DNA from: Chrysomallon squamiferum
Taxonomy: Eukaryota > Mollusca > Gastropoda > Neomphalida > Peltospiridae
Length of the DNA: 64,000 nt
Assembly (NCBI GenBank): GCA_012295275.1
Contig: CM022671.1
Coordinates: forward strand, 25,156,822-25,220,821
Direction: 5' to 3'
Shown: positions 25,298-36,976 of the stretch, piece by piece
How positions within the stretch are numbered: the first letter of the stretch is position 1
Layout: each line of letters opens with the position of its first letter
Position numbers and translations under genes: made by a program
The notes under the pieces: generated by a model
The model's database searches: none
Seen by the model: the letters and a program-made list of their open reading frames with translations, nothing else
Told to the model about the DNA's origin: nothing

Positions 25298-27506
25298 TCA
25301 CGATGTTTTAACTGAATATTCTTGAGCAAACAAACTCTGATTACCTAACAATATAGAATTTGTTTCTGGTTTTACCAAAATATTTTGCCTTCTCTTGTAC
25401 ATTTTGCGAAAAGCTCTGAAAGCACCTCTAACCATTAGAAAAAGCCAATAAAGCTGGAAAAGTAAAATGAACAAACACCCAACATTGCATTTGACTGGGA
25501 TAGCAAGGGGCACAGACCACAAAGAAATGTTTGCATAGTTGGAGTAAGCCCAGTTCAGGTAAGGAAATATTGCCACACGACTTGTTGCAAAAGCAACAAT
25601 CATCATAAGACTGGTCAGCACATACCATGGAGTTTCTTTCAGTTTCAGCTGAAATATACAAGAAAAACATGCTCTGTGAAATTTAAAATATCACCTTAAA
25701 CAAATAAATAAGACCAAAGACCTCGTTATTCACACATTCACTTACTCGCACACATACACACCTTTAAAATAACCTATACAAATATAAAAAAATATCGAGA
25801 CATTTTGCCCCTTCAGCTTATATTAAAGAGTTTGTTAAATTATGAATGTTCAATCATGTTCTCTGTAAAGAAAGTATATGATATTATATTTTTTATTCAT
25901 ACAAATGAAATTAGACTTAATTGAATAAATGAATAAGTGCAAGAATGAAAAATGATTATCTGCTTACATGAATTAATATAAATCTGGCTGCAATGAACGG
26001 TATTGCCATTTCAAAAAGATAAAACACGCCCACAAAGAAATCACCTTTGTCATTTCTGAAAAACTGAAAATACAAATTTAAAATTTAACACATGTACAAT
26101 GAAAATAAATTATATCAAGATGTTAAAATGTTATCAATTTTTTAAAGTGTAAAGGAAAGAATATATTAAAAGAGTAATAGTTCATTTATTCTAAATTATT
26201 AACTGTACACCCTTACATTCAGATATAAAACCAAATTTTGATATTTTTTTATTTTATGTTAAAAGTGATGGACAACAATCTATGTTGAGGTGGTTATCAT
26301 CATCTAACTGCTTTTTATGAATAACAGCAGACAACACCCAGGCACTGTACCAGACTAACAAGAAAAGAGTACACTGAAGATTCTGTTTAAAACTCAATAT
26401 ACATGTTAACAAAAAGGACTTTGAAGATTTTATTAAAGTCATTATACATATTGCAATCAAAATTGCTATAGAAGCCACAAAAATTATTCAAGAGATTAAT
26501 ATGTCACTAAAAGTAAAAGGTAAATACCTAATCATTCATTCTCACTAATGTATGTGCATAAAAATTCAAATAAGTAGCAAATGGATACTTATGTATTATT
26601 CTATCCTGATGACAAAATAAAACTAAAACACCAGTTGTTATAAAAGAATATAATAATACCTAATCTTGAAATGTGAACTTACAATTATGATGGGAAAGAA
26701 AATACATGGCAATAAAACATGGTGGGCGGTCATCAGTTTGTTTGATGAGACAAAATCCACAAACTGCTGTTTTAATGTTTTCTCATTTGTCACTGGCTGT
26801 GATAAAAGATGACATCTAAACATAACCCACAGATCATAGCCAAAATATGGCACTGCAAAACTTGCATAGGTGTTTGTCAACCAGTAGCTGTGAAGAAAGT
26901 AAAATACTGATTTTGAAATAAGCATAATCTTTAATGAAAAGAAACAGAGATGAATAAATAATATAAAAGTACAATACAGAGCTACCATGCCATTTGTTCA
27001 GCAAGACTGGATCTGATATTCTGGATTATCCAGTTTTATGGATCAAGGCTCAATGTACAAATGAAACATAAAGAATGGAATTATATTTAACAGACGTAAA
27101 TTATTACGCTTGTAAAAAAAAGTTCTGGAAGTCAAAATAAATAATCTGGTACCTGCATTTGGGTTAAAAAGCATATTTCTATATCCTGACATTTATGTAT
27201 TATATTGTAATAAATAACTACAAAGAATATCAAACTTTTTTTTTTTTTTTTTGGGGATTATAATTAAACATGTTTACATTTCATTATTTCAGTGCTTTAA
27301 CATTTTAATAAAGTTATGTTTAAAAATAATCATAAATTGAAATAATCATTTAAATGAGTTTTCTATTAAAATAAAAAAATTTAAAAAAATTTACCTGTCA
27401 TACATAATGTCATTGCATTTTTGAATGATGATAAAACCTGCAGTACAGGACAAAACAGCCTGAACACTGGATACACACCTTAAAATAACAAATATTATTA
27501 TTATTA

Positions 27507-27550
<44 letters not shown>

Positions 27551-27845
27551 TATTTTTAAAGAGTTGGTTTATTAAATATAAAGAGTTGGTTCCACAAATC
27601 TCTGCTTAATAATCCATCCAACGTCCCAAGACTGATTAAGGCCTACTGAGATACTCACTACCACAAATACACACATATATTTTGTGCACATAAACAATGT
27701 TATTCTGTGATAATCAGTATGTTTGCCCATAACTATGTATCTGATAAAGTTAAATATTATTTATTTTCAAATGTACCAACAGTCGAATTTGATAAAGAAT
27801 TTAACTAAATATTTTTATGGTTTTAATTTACACAATGCTTGGAAA

Positions 27846-27900
<55 letters not shown>

Positions 27901-28224
27901 TTAAGGTTTCTGTTTGTAGCATTTAATAATGCATAATAAAACTGGTGATTGTTGTTTTATGGTCTGTTCTGCGTGTAAGTCGCTGTGGTTCGCCAAATTT
28001 AAAGAGGAAACAACTATCAAAGGAATTATAACTAACAAATATTCATTATATTGCATTAATAACAAAAGTCTTTCAGTTTCTCATGCAAAATACCTGATAC
28101 ATATATCATAGATGTTGCACTGTGGTAATTTATCGCCAAAATAGGATGTAAAATATTTGTTCAGAAAGAAGAAAATGGATGGGAAAAATAATGAACCACA
28201 GAGTACAGCGCTAATAAGTAACAT
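25298..28224 (-). CDS. TLCD3A: TLC domain-containing protein 3A-like (FAM57A/CT120 family)
   Basis: Five exons on the minus strand: 28224-28094, 27478-27395, 26887-26683, 26063-25968, 25648-25298. GT-AG introns and phases agree, giving 288 aa. The N terminus MLLISAVLCGSLFFPSIFFF resembles the vertebrate TLCD3 start (MLLTLAGGALFFPG from memory). The TLC domain is visible as CVSSVQAVLSCTAGF, AVPYFGYDLWVMF, NKLMTAHHVLLPCIFF with the paired histidines, GDFFVGVFYLFEMAIPF, SRVAIFPYLNWAY and IPVKCNVGCLFILLFQLYW. About six to seven membrane helices are expected. The family lies in ER/plasma membrane; a lipid-related role (ceramide-synthase-like fold) is known for the group but not shown here. TLCD3B is a close alternative name, and one invertebrate gene may be ancestral to both. 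Confidence 0.93.
27502..27551 (+). repeat. (ATT)n microsatellite in TLCD3A intron
   Basis: About 50 bp of ATT units directly upstream (on the minus strand) of the exon at 27,478-27,395. Confidence 0.85.
27846..27900 (+). repeat. (AAT)n microsatellite in TLCD3A intron 1
   Basis: Eighteen uninterrupted AAT units. The polyasparagine reading frame seen through it is an artefact of the repeat. Confidence 0.9.
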
Positions 28225-28301
28225 TGATGATTGACACCGGCATTTAATAGGAAGTTAAGCAGTTTATGGATAGGGCTAAAAGGCATACAGAACTATTAAT
28301 A

Positions 28302-28980
28302 TAGCGGAACCTCGAGTTACGAGTGCTCCGAGTTACGAACAGCCGAAAAACACCGAGCTACGAGCGAGCTTCAGATACGCTAGTTGGCGCAAACAACAAA
28401 TAACATCTGCCCAGCATCCGGCGTCTCACTCGTTTGTTTCACGAGTTGTGGAAACATCTGTTATATTATCCTCGCGTTTTGTGCAGTATTTTGCCAATTT
28501 TCCATGGATCCTGAGGACAGTGCCGAGAAGAAGAAGCGGATGATATCCATTGAATTAAAGTATGAAATCACAGAAAAACATGAGCAAGGTTTGCATGTAG
28601 TCGACTTGACGATATGTAATATACTGAAGAAGAAGGAGTCGATAAAGGCTATAATTCGAGCCAAAGTCGTTAAAATAATTTCTAAGCTATGGATCTCTGA
28701 CCATGAAAAGATGGAGAAACTCTAACCCTGTACACTTTACAAAAACAATTTATTTATTTAGTCTCTTTTATTTTTTTTTTATACAATATCTGTCATTTAT
28801 ACATACATTTTTCTTATTTAAAAATACATTACCAAAAACTGAGGTGCTTTTGGGGGGACTGGAACGGATCAATGGTATTTCAATTAATTTCATTTGGGAA
28901 AATTGATTTGATATACGAGCAAAATTGAGTCACGAGCTCGGTCACGGAACGAATTAATCCCGTACGTCAAGGTACCACTG
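28302..28980 (+). mobile_element. Tigger/pogo-type DNA transposon, internally deleted
   Basis: The ends form imperfect inverted repeats (5' TAGCGGAACCTCGA; 3' end, read in reverse complement, CAGTGGTACCTTGACG). TA dinucleotides flank both sides at 28,300-28,301 and 28,981-28,982, as expected for TA target sites. Inside, 28,504-28,725 encodes the N-terminal CENP-B-type DNA-binding part of a Tigger transposase: MDPEDSAEKKKRMISIELKY, then ITEKHEQGLHVVDL, and SKLWISDHEKMEKL ending in a stop. The DDE catalytic domain is absent, so this is a non-autonomous deletion derivative. It lies just upstream of the TLCD3A start codon. Confidence 0.88.
28504..28725 (+). pseudogene. Tigger-like transposase N-terminal fragment (CENP-B HTH only)
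   Basis: A 73-codon remnant inside the element above. Compared with typical Tigger proteins it lacks part of the first HTH region (the sequence jumps from VVDL to ICNILKKKESIKA) and everything after about residue 73. It cannot transpose by itself. Confidence 0.8.
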
Positions 28981-28982
28981 TA

Positions 28983-29713
28983 TTTATTTAAGTTCTGATT
29001 GCCATTGACAGTTGTATTTTTGTTGGTTTTTTTTCGTCTGTTGAATGCACGAATAGTAACCTCCAAAAATATAAACAGTCAACGAAATGGACTGCTGATC
29101 GTTAGAAAAGTATCTGGCGAGATTTTATGATTCAATAATCATAAGACGATTACAGCATAATTTGGAAAATTAAGAAATATACTATTATCCTATCTTCACT
29201 TCCCACCATTTTCAAGTAATAGCTAAGACATGATCATATAAATAATAAAATAACATATTTCTTTATTTGTTATTGTTTTCGGTATTTTTTTATCTTATTT
29301 TATTTTAATTGTTTTGATGGAGTTAGACGGAACTGTTATATAAATGAACTTTAAACAGTTAATTAAAAATAAATGTGACTGTACGCTACAGACCGAAATT
29401 TCGATTTTGAATTGTGTACTGACACTTCTGATTAAGTGAGAAGAAAAAACGTTGTCATTATATCATCGTAATCAAAATGTTCCATCACCCATTTTCCCCA
29501 TTATTTTGCATGTATCGGATAATAGTCTATTGAGGGGCGGGGATTTACTTATCGAAGATATCGCTGGAGATAAAAGAAAAACAAAAAAAGAAAATCACTA
29601 ATAATAATCAAATATGAAAGCAGAATATTTGTTTCATTCCGCAATCTACCACTGACCTCAAAGGGATGGAACTGAAAACTGTTTTGGAAAACGTATTTCA
29701 AATTTTCGTTATT

Positions 29714-29752
<39 letters not shown>

Positions 29753-30497
29753 CTCAGATCGTGCCTAGAATAAACTATAATCATTGCGACAAACATACAT
29801 ATTTAGGGATAAAACCGTTTTAAGTTATAACATCAACATCAGATAGACAGAGATATATGATTGTTATTGTTGTTCTAGTTTAATGGTAATTATTATCACG
29901 GATTTGCCAACAGATTCTAATAAAACGATTGACTGGAAGAATGTTCTGTGTGTTTAATCTGTTTATTCAGTTTCGTTCATATCTCTACATTTTAAGCAAA
30001 ACAAACAACTGAAAAGATAATCTAATAATAAATCTTATTTAAAAAAAAAAAGTAATAATAAAAATTCAAAAATGATAATAAAAATAATAGTACATCTAAA
30101 AAGTACAACAACACTGTCTGGCTTATCCATTTTCCTACTTTAATTTTAGATTCGTGAAAACGTTTGAATTCTGAAAATGAACTTTAAAGTACACAAGGAA
30201 TATATATTTATCAGTATTTATAATCTCCACTCTTCTGTACGTGTTAACAACTTAAAGAAATGCTTCAGTGTCGTATCAGATGTCGAAAGCGCACACCTGC
30301 GCCTGATATACTGGTTGCACAGAATTTACCAGTAACTAAACAGTGTTTAGAGATGTCTGATTAAGAAAAAGTAAGTCACAGTTCTTTTCTTTTTTTATCA
30401 TTATAAAATTAAAAACAGATTAGCTGTCTTCTATATATTTTTTTTTTTTTTTTTTTTTTCCCACTGTAGGTCTGGCATTCCTTGATGATTATTTTTA

Positions 30498-30528
<31 letters not shown>

Positions 30529-30607
30529 TTTTCAAGAACGGAGTATTGTTTGAAATGTTTTTCTTGTCTTTTTTTTATTTATTTATTTATTTTTTTTTTT
30601 TTTTTTT
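28983..30607. other. Intergenic, no gene recognised
   Basis: AT-rich sequence with T tracts at about 29,718-29,745, 30,437-30,459 and 30,500-30,523. I see no conserved exon, tRNA or transposon terminus. A possible splice donor (AAAAAGTAAGTC) lies near 30,368; there is no independent support for it. Confidence 0.6.
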
Positions 30608-31770
30608 GCTATTTAATTAATTTGATTTGTGTTGACTGCTGGTTATTTACTTAATTTGACTTTTAGAATTTGTCTTTTATTTATTTTTTTTTTTTAATCT
30701 ATTTCAGCTTTTTTTTTTTTTAACTTATTAGGTTTATTTATTTAGTTTACATTCTAATTTTTTTATTTAATTTAATTTTTATTATATTTATATAGTCATT
30801 ATAGTTTTATTATTATTTATTTATTTATTTATTTTAATTTAAATTTATTTGTTTATTTGACTTTATTTTTTATTTTTTATTTTTTATTTAATTTTTTTTT
30901 TTTCCGAGTCTTCTTCCAACAGATATACAGGTACCGGTCCAATTATCCGGACTCCTTGGGGCCTGAGGCATTCCGGATTTCATGATTTTCCGGTTTTCTC
31001 GTACCAAGGCATCTAAATACGTAAATAATTAGTCATACATTTTTTTAAATCAAAAACATAAAGAAAATTGACGATACACAACTGTGGCGGCTCGACACGT
31101 AAACTATGCGGCGAGTGAATGAATGTCACGCGGCTTGAAAGAGTAGTTCCGGTCTGGTGAGGACAACACTCGCGCGCGCGAACTATGAAAACATCGTCGG
31201 GAAAAAACTTCCGGTTTTCTGGTCTTTCCGGACTTCATGTTGCCGGATAATTGGTTCGGTACCTGTATAAATATATTAACAAATTTCCAAAAGTAAGCTA
31301 ACAAGGTTAGATGATAACTGAATTCAACCAGAAATTGTCCCCATGAAAGGCGTACATTAACCAGTACTTTAGTTGCCACTGGAATACGGACGAGCAATGA
31401 AAAAAACGAAACAATTGAACAGGGGGAAATAAACAACGAAAAATCATTTAGAAAGTGTTTTTCGTGATGCCGATAAGACTGAAAATAAATGTTGTTCGTT
31501 TGTTTGTTTGTACTTGTTTTCTATACTGATAAAATTTCTCCCTAAAAACTGATGATGTAGTTTTAAGTCGCTATATAAAATGACAAAGCGAGACAGCAAG
31601 GAAAAGTGCGGAGACAGGGTCTTAGGATGCAAAAGAAAGCGATACTAGTGATAATTTACAAACAGCATAATCAACATAAAACATTACTCAGAAATACACT
31701 TTTTTGAAAGTAATATACACCATCGTAATCTTTTTTGTTTCGTAGTTGTACACCAGTGTTTTGATTTTCA
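30608..31770. repeat. Segmental duplication, unit A
   Basis: Unit A matches unit B (31,841-33,317) along its length outside two indels. Shared blocks are T-rich sequence around TTAATTTGAT, then AACAAATTTCCAAAAG, ACCAGAAATTGTCCCCATGA, AAATGACAAAGCGAGACAGC, and a long stretch ending CGTAGTTGTACACCAGTGT. Unit A holds the MITE described separately and lacks a roughly 0.63-kb segment present in unit B. The two copies are directly repeated about 1.2 kb apart. No coding content is seen. Confidence 0.88.
30928..31265. mobile_element. MITE with 24-bp inverted termini and TA target-site duplication
   Basis: A 338-bp element. The left end reads CAGGTACCGGTCCAATTATC; the right end in reverse complement reads CAGGTACCGAACCAATTATC. 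TA flanks both ends (30,926-30,927; 31,266-31,267). It has no ORF. The TA target preference and CAG-starting termini fit the pogo/Tigger or Tc1-mariner superfamily. The homologous point in unit B (near 32,175) is uninterrupted, giving a natural empty site. Confidence 0.92.
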
Positions 31771-31840
31771 TATTTTTTTAACTGTTTTTATTTAGTTATA
31801 TATTTATTTTATTTTTTATTTTATTTTATTTTATTTTATT

Positions 31841-31913
31841 TGCCATCTAATTAATTTGATTTTCTGGTCATTTACTTAATTTGTCTTTTAGATTTTTTAT
31901 TTTATTTTATTAT

Positions 31914-31953
<40 letters not shown>

Positions 31954-32096
31954 TATTTCAACTTTATTTTATAGATTACGTTTAATTATTTAGTTCACGT
32001 TCTAATTTTTTAATTTTCATTATTTTTTTTATATATATTTATATATTCATTAAATGTTTATTATTATTATTGTTATTATTATTATTACTGTTATTA

Positions 32097-32138
<42 letters not shown>

Positions 32139-33317
32139 TAATTTCAATTTATTTGTTTATTTGACTTTAAGTAGATATATAAACATATTAACAAATTTCC
32201 AAAAGAAAGCTAATAAGGTTAGATGATAATTGAATTCAACCAGAAATTGTCCCCATGAAAGGCGTGCATTAACCAGTACTTCAGGTGCCACTGGAATATG
32301 GACGAGCAATGAAAAAAAAAAAATGAAAAACAATTGAACAGGGGGAAATAAAAAACGAAAAATCATTTAGAAAGTGTTTTTCGTGATGCCGATAAGACTG
32401 AAAATAAATGTTGTTTATTTGTACTTGTTTTCTATAATGATAAAATCTCTCCTAAAAAACTGATGATGTTCCTTTGTAAATTATATTCCTTGATTTGTAA
32501 CAGTTCAAGATGTTTGAAAATCGACGAGATAAGGAGATAGACATGACGACTGAAAGAAAAACAGATAACCAGAGATAGTACAGACAAACAATTTTGCTTT
32601 GAGGGATATTTCTATTTCTTAATTTTGTTTTTTAATTATTATTATTATTATTAAGAATCAGGGTGTAATATTACATTTCACTTTTTGATATTTTTTCACT
32701 TTGTGGGTGTTTTAGATTATCTTTAAAAATAAAGGCAATTTCAGTTCCCTGAATAACACACCTGGGCCCAATACATGTCTTACAGTCGCACAGAGTCGGA
32801 AACGCTGATGAATTGATATATATTAAATAAAAAGTAAAGCACTGTCTTGACTCACAAAAGTATAAGCGATTATAGATTAATTTTCTATCATCTATTACAG
32901 GATACCTCATTTTTATGGGAAACCTCGAATTATTTTATTGTTTTATATGAACCTTCTTACATGAATGAAAGAATCAAATACAAACTTTGTTCATCTGTTG
33001 AGATCTGTTGCACTTGTAAATGACAATATGAATTGTTCTTCGATCCTTCCCAGATCATGCCAATGACCTAATTACAGTGCCATAGCCGCTGCAGAGATGT
33101 AAGTAGTTTTAACTCGCTATATAAAATGACAAAGCGAGACAGCAAGAAAAAGTGCGGAGATAGGGTCGTATTATGCAAAAGAAAGCGATACTAGTCATAA
33201 TTTACAAACAGCATAATCAACATAACACGTTACTAAGAAATACACTTTTTTGAAAGTAATATACACCATCGTAATCTTTTTTGTTTCGTAGTTGTACACC
33301 AGTGTATTGATTTTCAT
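31841..33317. repeat. Segmental duplication, unit B
   Basis: Direct repeat of unit A. It lacks the MITE but contains an additional segment of about 634 bp (about 32,470-33,103) where unit A reads straight through (GATGATGT followed by AGTTTTAA). A GATGT at 32,465-32,469 recurs at 33,096-33,100, possibly a short direct repeat around an insertion. The extra segment has no recognised ORF or termini. Confidence 0.85.
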
Positions 33318-34849
33318 TTATTTTATTTTATTTTATTTTATTTTTTACTTTATTATTATTGTTTTTTTCAAATATTAAATTCAATTCTACATCTAACCTT
33401 CACACAATTCTATTTAACCGAAAACATTTTACTCTCTTGTGGACGTATAAATTTGCTCGTGTCTAAGAATCGGTAGGCGCATTCATGTTTTTCATTAACA
33501 GTGACACGAAAAATAAACTATTCTTCAAAATATGTGTGTACATAACGATAATATATATATATATGTATGTATGTATACACATAAAACTAATTACTGGAAA
33601 TACAGAAATACTTTTTGATCCAATTAAATCAATTGTCCTATCGTTACTCTCGTCAGGCTTTGTTACGAAACGAGAACGCAGAGTGAATAAGTTTACACCA
33701 CAGTTATATTCAGTTGAGAAGTCAAAGAAAGACATAACACGGCAATTAGTCAGCTGAAGCCAGCGACACGGCAGAGATCAGTGATGGTATCAGTGGCAGT
33801 GAGGATACTAAAATAAGGTAATTAAAATCTAGTGAAACTTGGCTATTTTAGAGAAAGAATCACTTGACAGAGTTTTCAACAATACCGAGTTAACTGTATG
33901 AACTTTTCTTTTTCTTCCTTTTTCTGACGATATATTTCGAGAGAACCAAAAGAACCGTGCAGCATATGTGACCTACATTTTTAAATCCTGTTTCGGTTTC
34001 ACGTGATCCGGATTTAGAATTATTTCGTACCAAAACAGAAATATTTCTGTGCTTCTTTTTGTTTGTGAAGAGTTTTGTGAGTACACATTTATGTTTATTA
34101 TTCTTTGTCGCTTTATAGATTTCCGCAAGTTGAATGCCCTTGGAAAAGAGCAAGATTGTAGGTTAACGTAACACTTACAGAGACGTGCTTTGCTACAGCC
34201 TTTTTTTACTTCTTCTGTTTTATTTTCATACCGGTTTCTTTTATTAACGGGTTTTGTGGATATAACTTTTTGATTCATTTTATTGTTGTTCTTTTTTTTA
34301 TTTTTTTTATATAATTTTTTTATTTTTTATTATTATTATTATTTTTTTTTTTTATGTTTGTTTTAGTTTTAGTTTTTTCGATTAGCGCTAACAAAACTAA
34401 ACTTTTCAGACATTACTATTAGTGTATATTTTCGCTGCGTAAAGTTCACTTCGAAATAAACCTATCATCGTTTTCAATGTCATTTTAACGACCAAAAAAA
34501 AAAAAAGAAAGAAAAAAGAACGTTCACAATCATTACGTTCTCTTTGGGGACGGCATTAAATAGAATAATATTTTTGTCCATTATTACAAAAAAGAACGGG
34601 TTTTACGTGATATTCGTTATTCTTCCTTTTTCCTTTTTATTGTATCTTTGATTAATTTTCCAAAGTAAGTATTTCTCAATTCCTCTACCACTGATTAAGG
34701 GATAGACATTCTTCGAAAGTGAAATACTTTAATTACTCTACTATTGAATAAAATTTAGTGTACCGTTGTTTATTTAAAGTGAATGGTTTTCTTTAGAAAG
34801 TAACAGTTAATGTTTTGAATTAAAATAATGTTTTTAATATTAATATTAA

Positions 34850-34899
<50 letters not shown>

Positions 34900-35166
34900 T
34901 ACACTGCGATTGTGCTATAACGCTTCCTTTGCAAGCGGAAATGTTACAGAATTTTTAACTTTTAATTATTTTGTCGCAGTAGCCTTTCTTCGAAAAAATG
35001 AGTTTTTGTGGATAGTATTAGTCTTAATTATCTTGTGTCTAATTTCTGGACGTGTCTTCAAACAGAAAGTAAATGTTTCTGTAGTTCGTTTTAATTGCCT
35101 TGTCCAGGAGATACGGTTTTCTTCACATGGTAGAAATTATTGTTTCTGGATTTGAATTTATTAAAA

Positions 35167-35198
<32 letters not shown>

Positions 35199-35199
35199 T

Positions 35200-35230
<31 letters not shown>

Positions 35231-35462
35231 TTCTGTTGTGATCGTGTTAATGAAGAAAAATTTAGAAATTTAATTACCGAAGTCTGATTAAGATAAATGG
35301 TTTCCTTGTTTTACTTTTATTTACTATAGTGGCTTATACAGTATTATATAATATATATATATAATATATATTACATCATTACCTTATATTATATTATATT
35401 ATACAAACATTTTCTTTTATTAAAACATATTTTCTGTAGTAACTTCTTCGGATCAATTTCAG
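33318..35462. other. Intergenic / upstream region of the first GPCR gene
   Basis: AT-rich with simple repeats: (ATT)n at about 34,845-34,896, and (CTA)n changing to (CTG)n at 35,167-35,230. Between 33,730 and 33,825 is a patch of more balanced composition ending at a possible donor (AAAATAAGGTAATT). It could be a noncoding upstream exon of the GPCR gene, but nothing proves it. Confidence 0.5.
35167..35230 (+). repeat. (CTA)n-(CTG)n compound trinucleotide repeat
   Basis: About 13 ACT/CTA units with one ATT interruption pass into nine CTG units. It is about 230 bp upstream of the acceptor for the GPCR exon. Confidence 0.9.
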
Positions 35463-35611
35463 ATTCAGCAGACAAAATGGATCTTCCTGAATCCATACAA
35501 CAGCAAATGAAGTCTTCACATCAGGCCAAGCAGTCGATTTCCTTAACTACTGTGGAATAATCGCACAGAGGTGTTTCCGAGAAATCAGATTTCAAACTGA
35601 ACTGCAATGTC
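35463..35611 (+). promoter_or_regulatory. 5'UTR of first GPCR gene with upstream ORFs
   Basis: A good acceptor (ATCAATTTCAG) ends at 35,462. The following leader contains a 27-codon uORF (35,477-35,560, MDLPESIQQQMKSS...) and a two-codon mini-ORF ATG TCA TGA (35,607-35,615) overlapping the main ATG. Both could lower translation of the receptor. The corresponding region of the paralogue lacks them. Confidence 0.5.
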
Positions 35612-36643
35612 ATGAACCAAACAGAAAGTCCAGTTGTAAACACAACGGAATCGAGCGCCCTCGAGTTCACCAACATCTTCGACGTCTTCGAGACTCTCAT
35701 TCTAACGTTCATTTCCATCGGCTTGGTCCTGAACATTATTGCCATGGTGTGCTTCACTAACATCAAGAAAAGCGGACACGTTGTCTGTGTCATGGGACTT
35801 ACGTCGGGGAACATCTCGGCGTGCCTGTCTGTGTTACTGTTGTTTCCGTTCGTTATTTCGAAAACCTACAACGTGTTTGCGTCTGCGCTCGTAACCGTGT
35901 TGCTGGCGTCGTACATGGTTTCCTCTCTGAACATTCTGTGCATCAGCGTGGGTCGTCTCGTTGCGGTGGTGCTGCCTCTACGCTACAGTAAACTCTTCTC
36001 CGTCAGAAGAATGAGATTTACCGTGATCTCATTCTGGATTATATCCCTCGTAGTTCACGTCATCATAGCTCTCACGGTGATTGACCTTTTCGCTTGTGTC
36101 GATCTGGGTCATGCGATGTCAGTGAAATTTCGGCCATTTCTGTTGACGTACGGTACAGTAGGGCTGTTCGCCACTGTCGTCGTTTACGGAAGCGTCATCG
36201 TGTCTCTAATTCGAAAACGTTACGATTTTAACACCGTTTCAGTCAACACTTCTATCATTGAGCTGGACAACTTGAGCAGTCAGCAGGTTTCACACAACAG
36301 TACTCCGTCTCCAGCCAAACCCCAGCCGTGCAGGTTACATATTCTCGTTTCGCAAAAAATTCGAAGAATGGCCAGCCCAAGACTGAAAGCAGTTTCGACT
36401 CTGACGACGAAAAGAGCTGTTGCGAAGCTGGGAATCCTTGTGATCGTCCATGTTACATCGGGAACGATAAATCTTATTGTTTCGGGGATGATGCGTCAGA
36501 ATTCCGTCGCGCATCCACACACCTTTGGCGTCTCAATTTTCACCATGAGTTTAGCGTCGATATTTGACTGTTTGATTTTTCTTGCGACTTTTAAAAATTT
36601 AGGAAAGACTGTGACAAAGTTGTTTATCTGCAAAAGTAATTAA
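35612..36643 (+). CDS. Divergent rhodopsin-like (class A) seven-transmembrane receptor, paralogue 1
   Basis: An intronless 343-codon ORF. The start MNQT is shared with the paralogue at 48,186, and both have N-terminal glycosylation sites (NQT, NTT). Seven hydrophobic segments lie at about residues 26-48, 58-82, 90-120, 136-158, 175-200, 268-292 and 303-327. Class-A traces: Asn41 in TM1 (LVLN), GRLVAVVLPLRY at the end of TM3, and Trp142 in TM4. Departures: GRL instead of DRY (114-116), no Asp in TM2 (LTSGNIS), no Cys at the start of TM3, and FDCLIFLATF instead of NPxxY. A basic Ser-rich third loop (about 200-267) precedes LTTKRAVAKLG. I do not recognise the subfamily; ligand and G-protein coupling are unknown. 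Codon GC is higher than in the surroundings. Confidence 0.9.
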   Translation: MNQTESPVVNTTESSALEFTNIFDVFETLILTFISIGLVLNIIAMVCFTNIKKSGHVVCVMGLTSGNISACLSVLLLFPFVISKTYNVFASALVTVLLASYMVSSLNILCISVGRLVAVVLPLRYSKLFSVRRMRFTVISFWIISLVVHVIIALTVIDLFACVDLGHAMSVKFRPFLLTYGTVGLFATVVVYGSVIVSLIRKRYDFNTVSVNTSIIELDNLSSQQVSHNSTPSPAKPQPCRLHILVSQKIRRMASPRLKAVSTLTTKRAVAKLGILVIVHVTSGTINLIVSGMMRQNSVAHPHTFGVSIFTMSLASIFDCLIFLATFKNLGKTVTKLFICKSN

Positions 36644-36899
36644 TTACTGACGGATAGTCAAGGTTTCTATATGGATGTGTAACAAGTTAAAAATGTGCAT
36701 ATAATTGGAAAAAAATAAAAAAAGGTTAATTGGATTAATGAAAAAGGAAATAAAATAAATGCCTGGATTTTAATTATTTCTGTACATGTAAGATCAAAGA
36801 GATGCATGCAATCAGGATTGTAAAAAAAAAAAGTCATTTATTGCATAATATTATACAATTTTGAAAACATAAAAATTCACATGTATTATTATTTGTGAT

Positions 36900-36900
<1 letters not shown>
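36644..36900 (+). other. 3' flank of first GPCR gene with AATAAA signals
   Basis: AATAAA at 36,714-36,719 is the first clear poly(A) hexamer, 71 nt after the stop. Another follows near 36,750. The rest is AT-rich. Confidence 0.5.

Positions 36901-36902
<2 letters not shown>

Positions 36903-36973
<71 letters not shown>
36903..36973 (+). repeat. (AG)n microsatellite, about 71 bp
   Basis: Uninterrupted AG dinucleotide run. Confidence 0.95.

Positions 36974-36976
<3 letters not shown>

Noticed and set aside
33463-33757. Overlapping ORFs on both strands around 33.5 kb
   Set aside because: No similarity recognised, and they include a TATG/ATAC simple repeat; not supported as genes.
33890-34278. 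Minus-strand ORFs of 87 and 101 codons
   Set aside because: Overlapping frames, low complexity in parts, no domain recognised and no convincing splice context.
36328-36567. Alternative-frame ORF inside the first GPCR gene
   Set aside because: Shadow of the receptor reading frame; no independent support.
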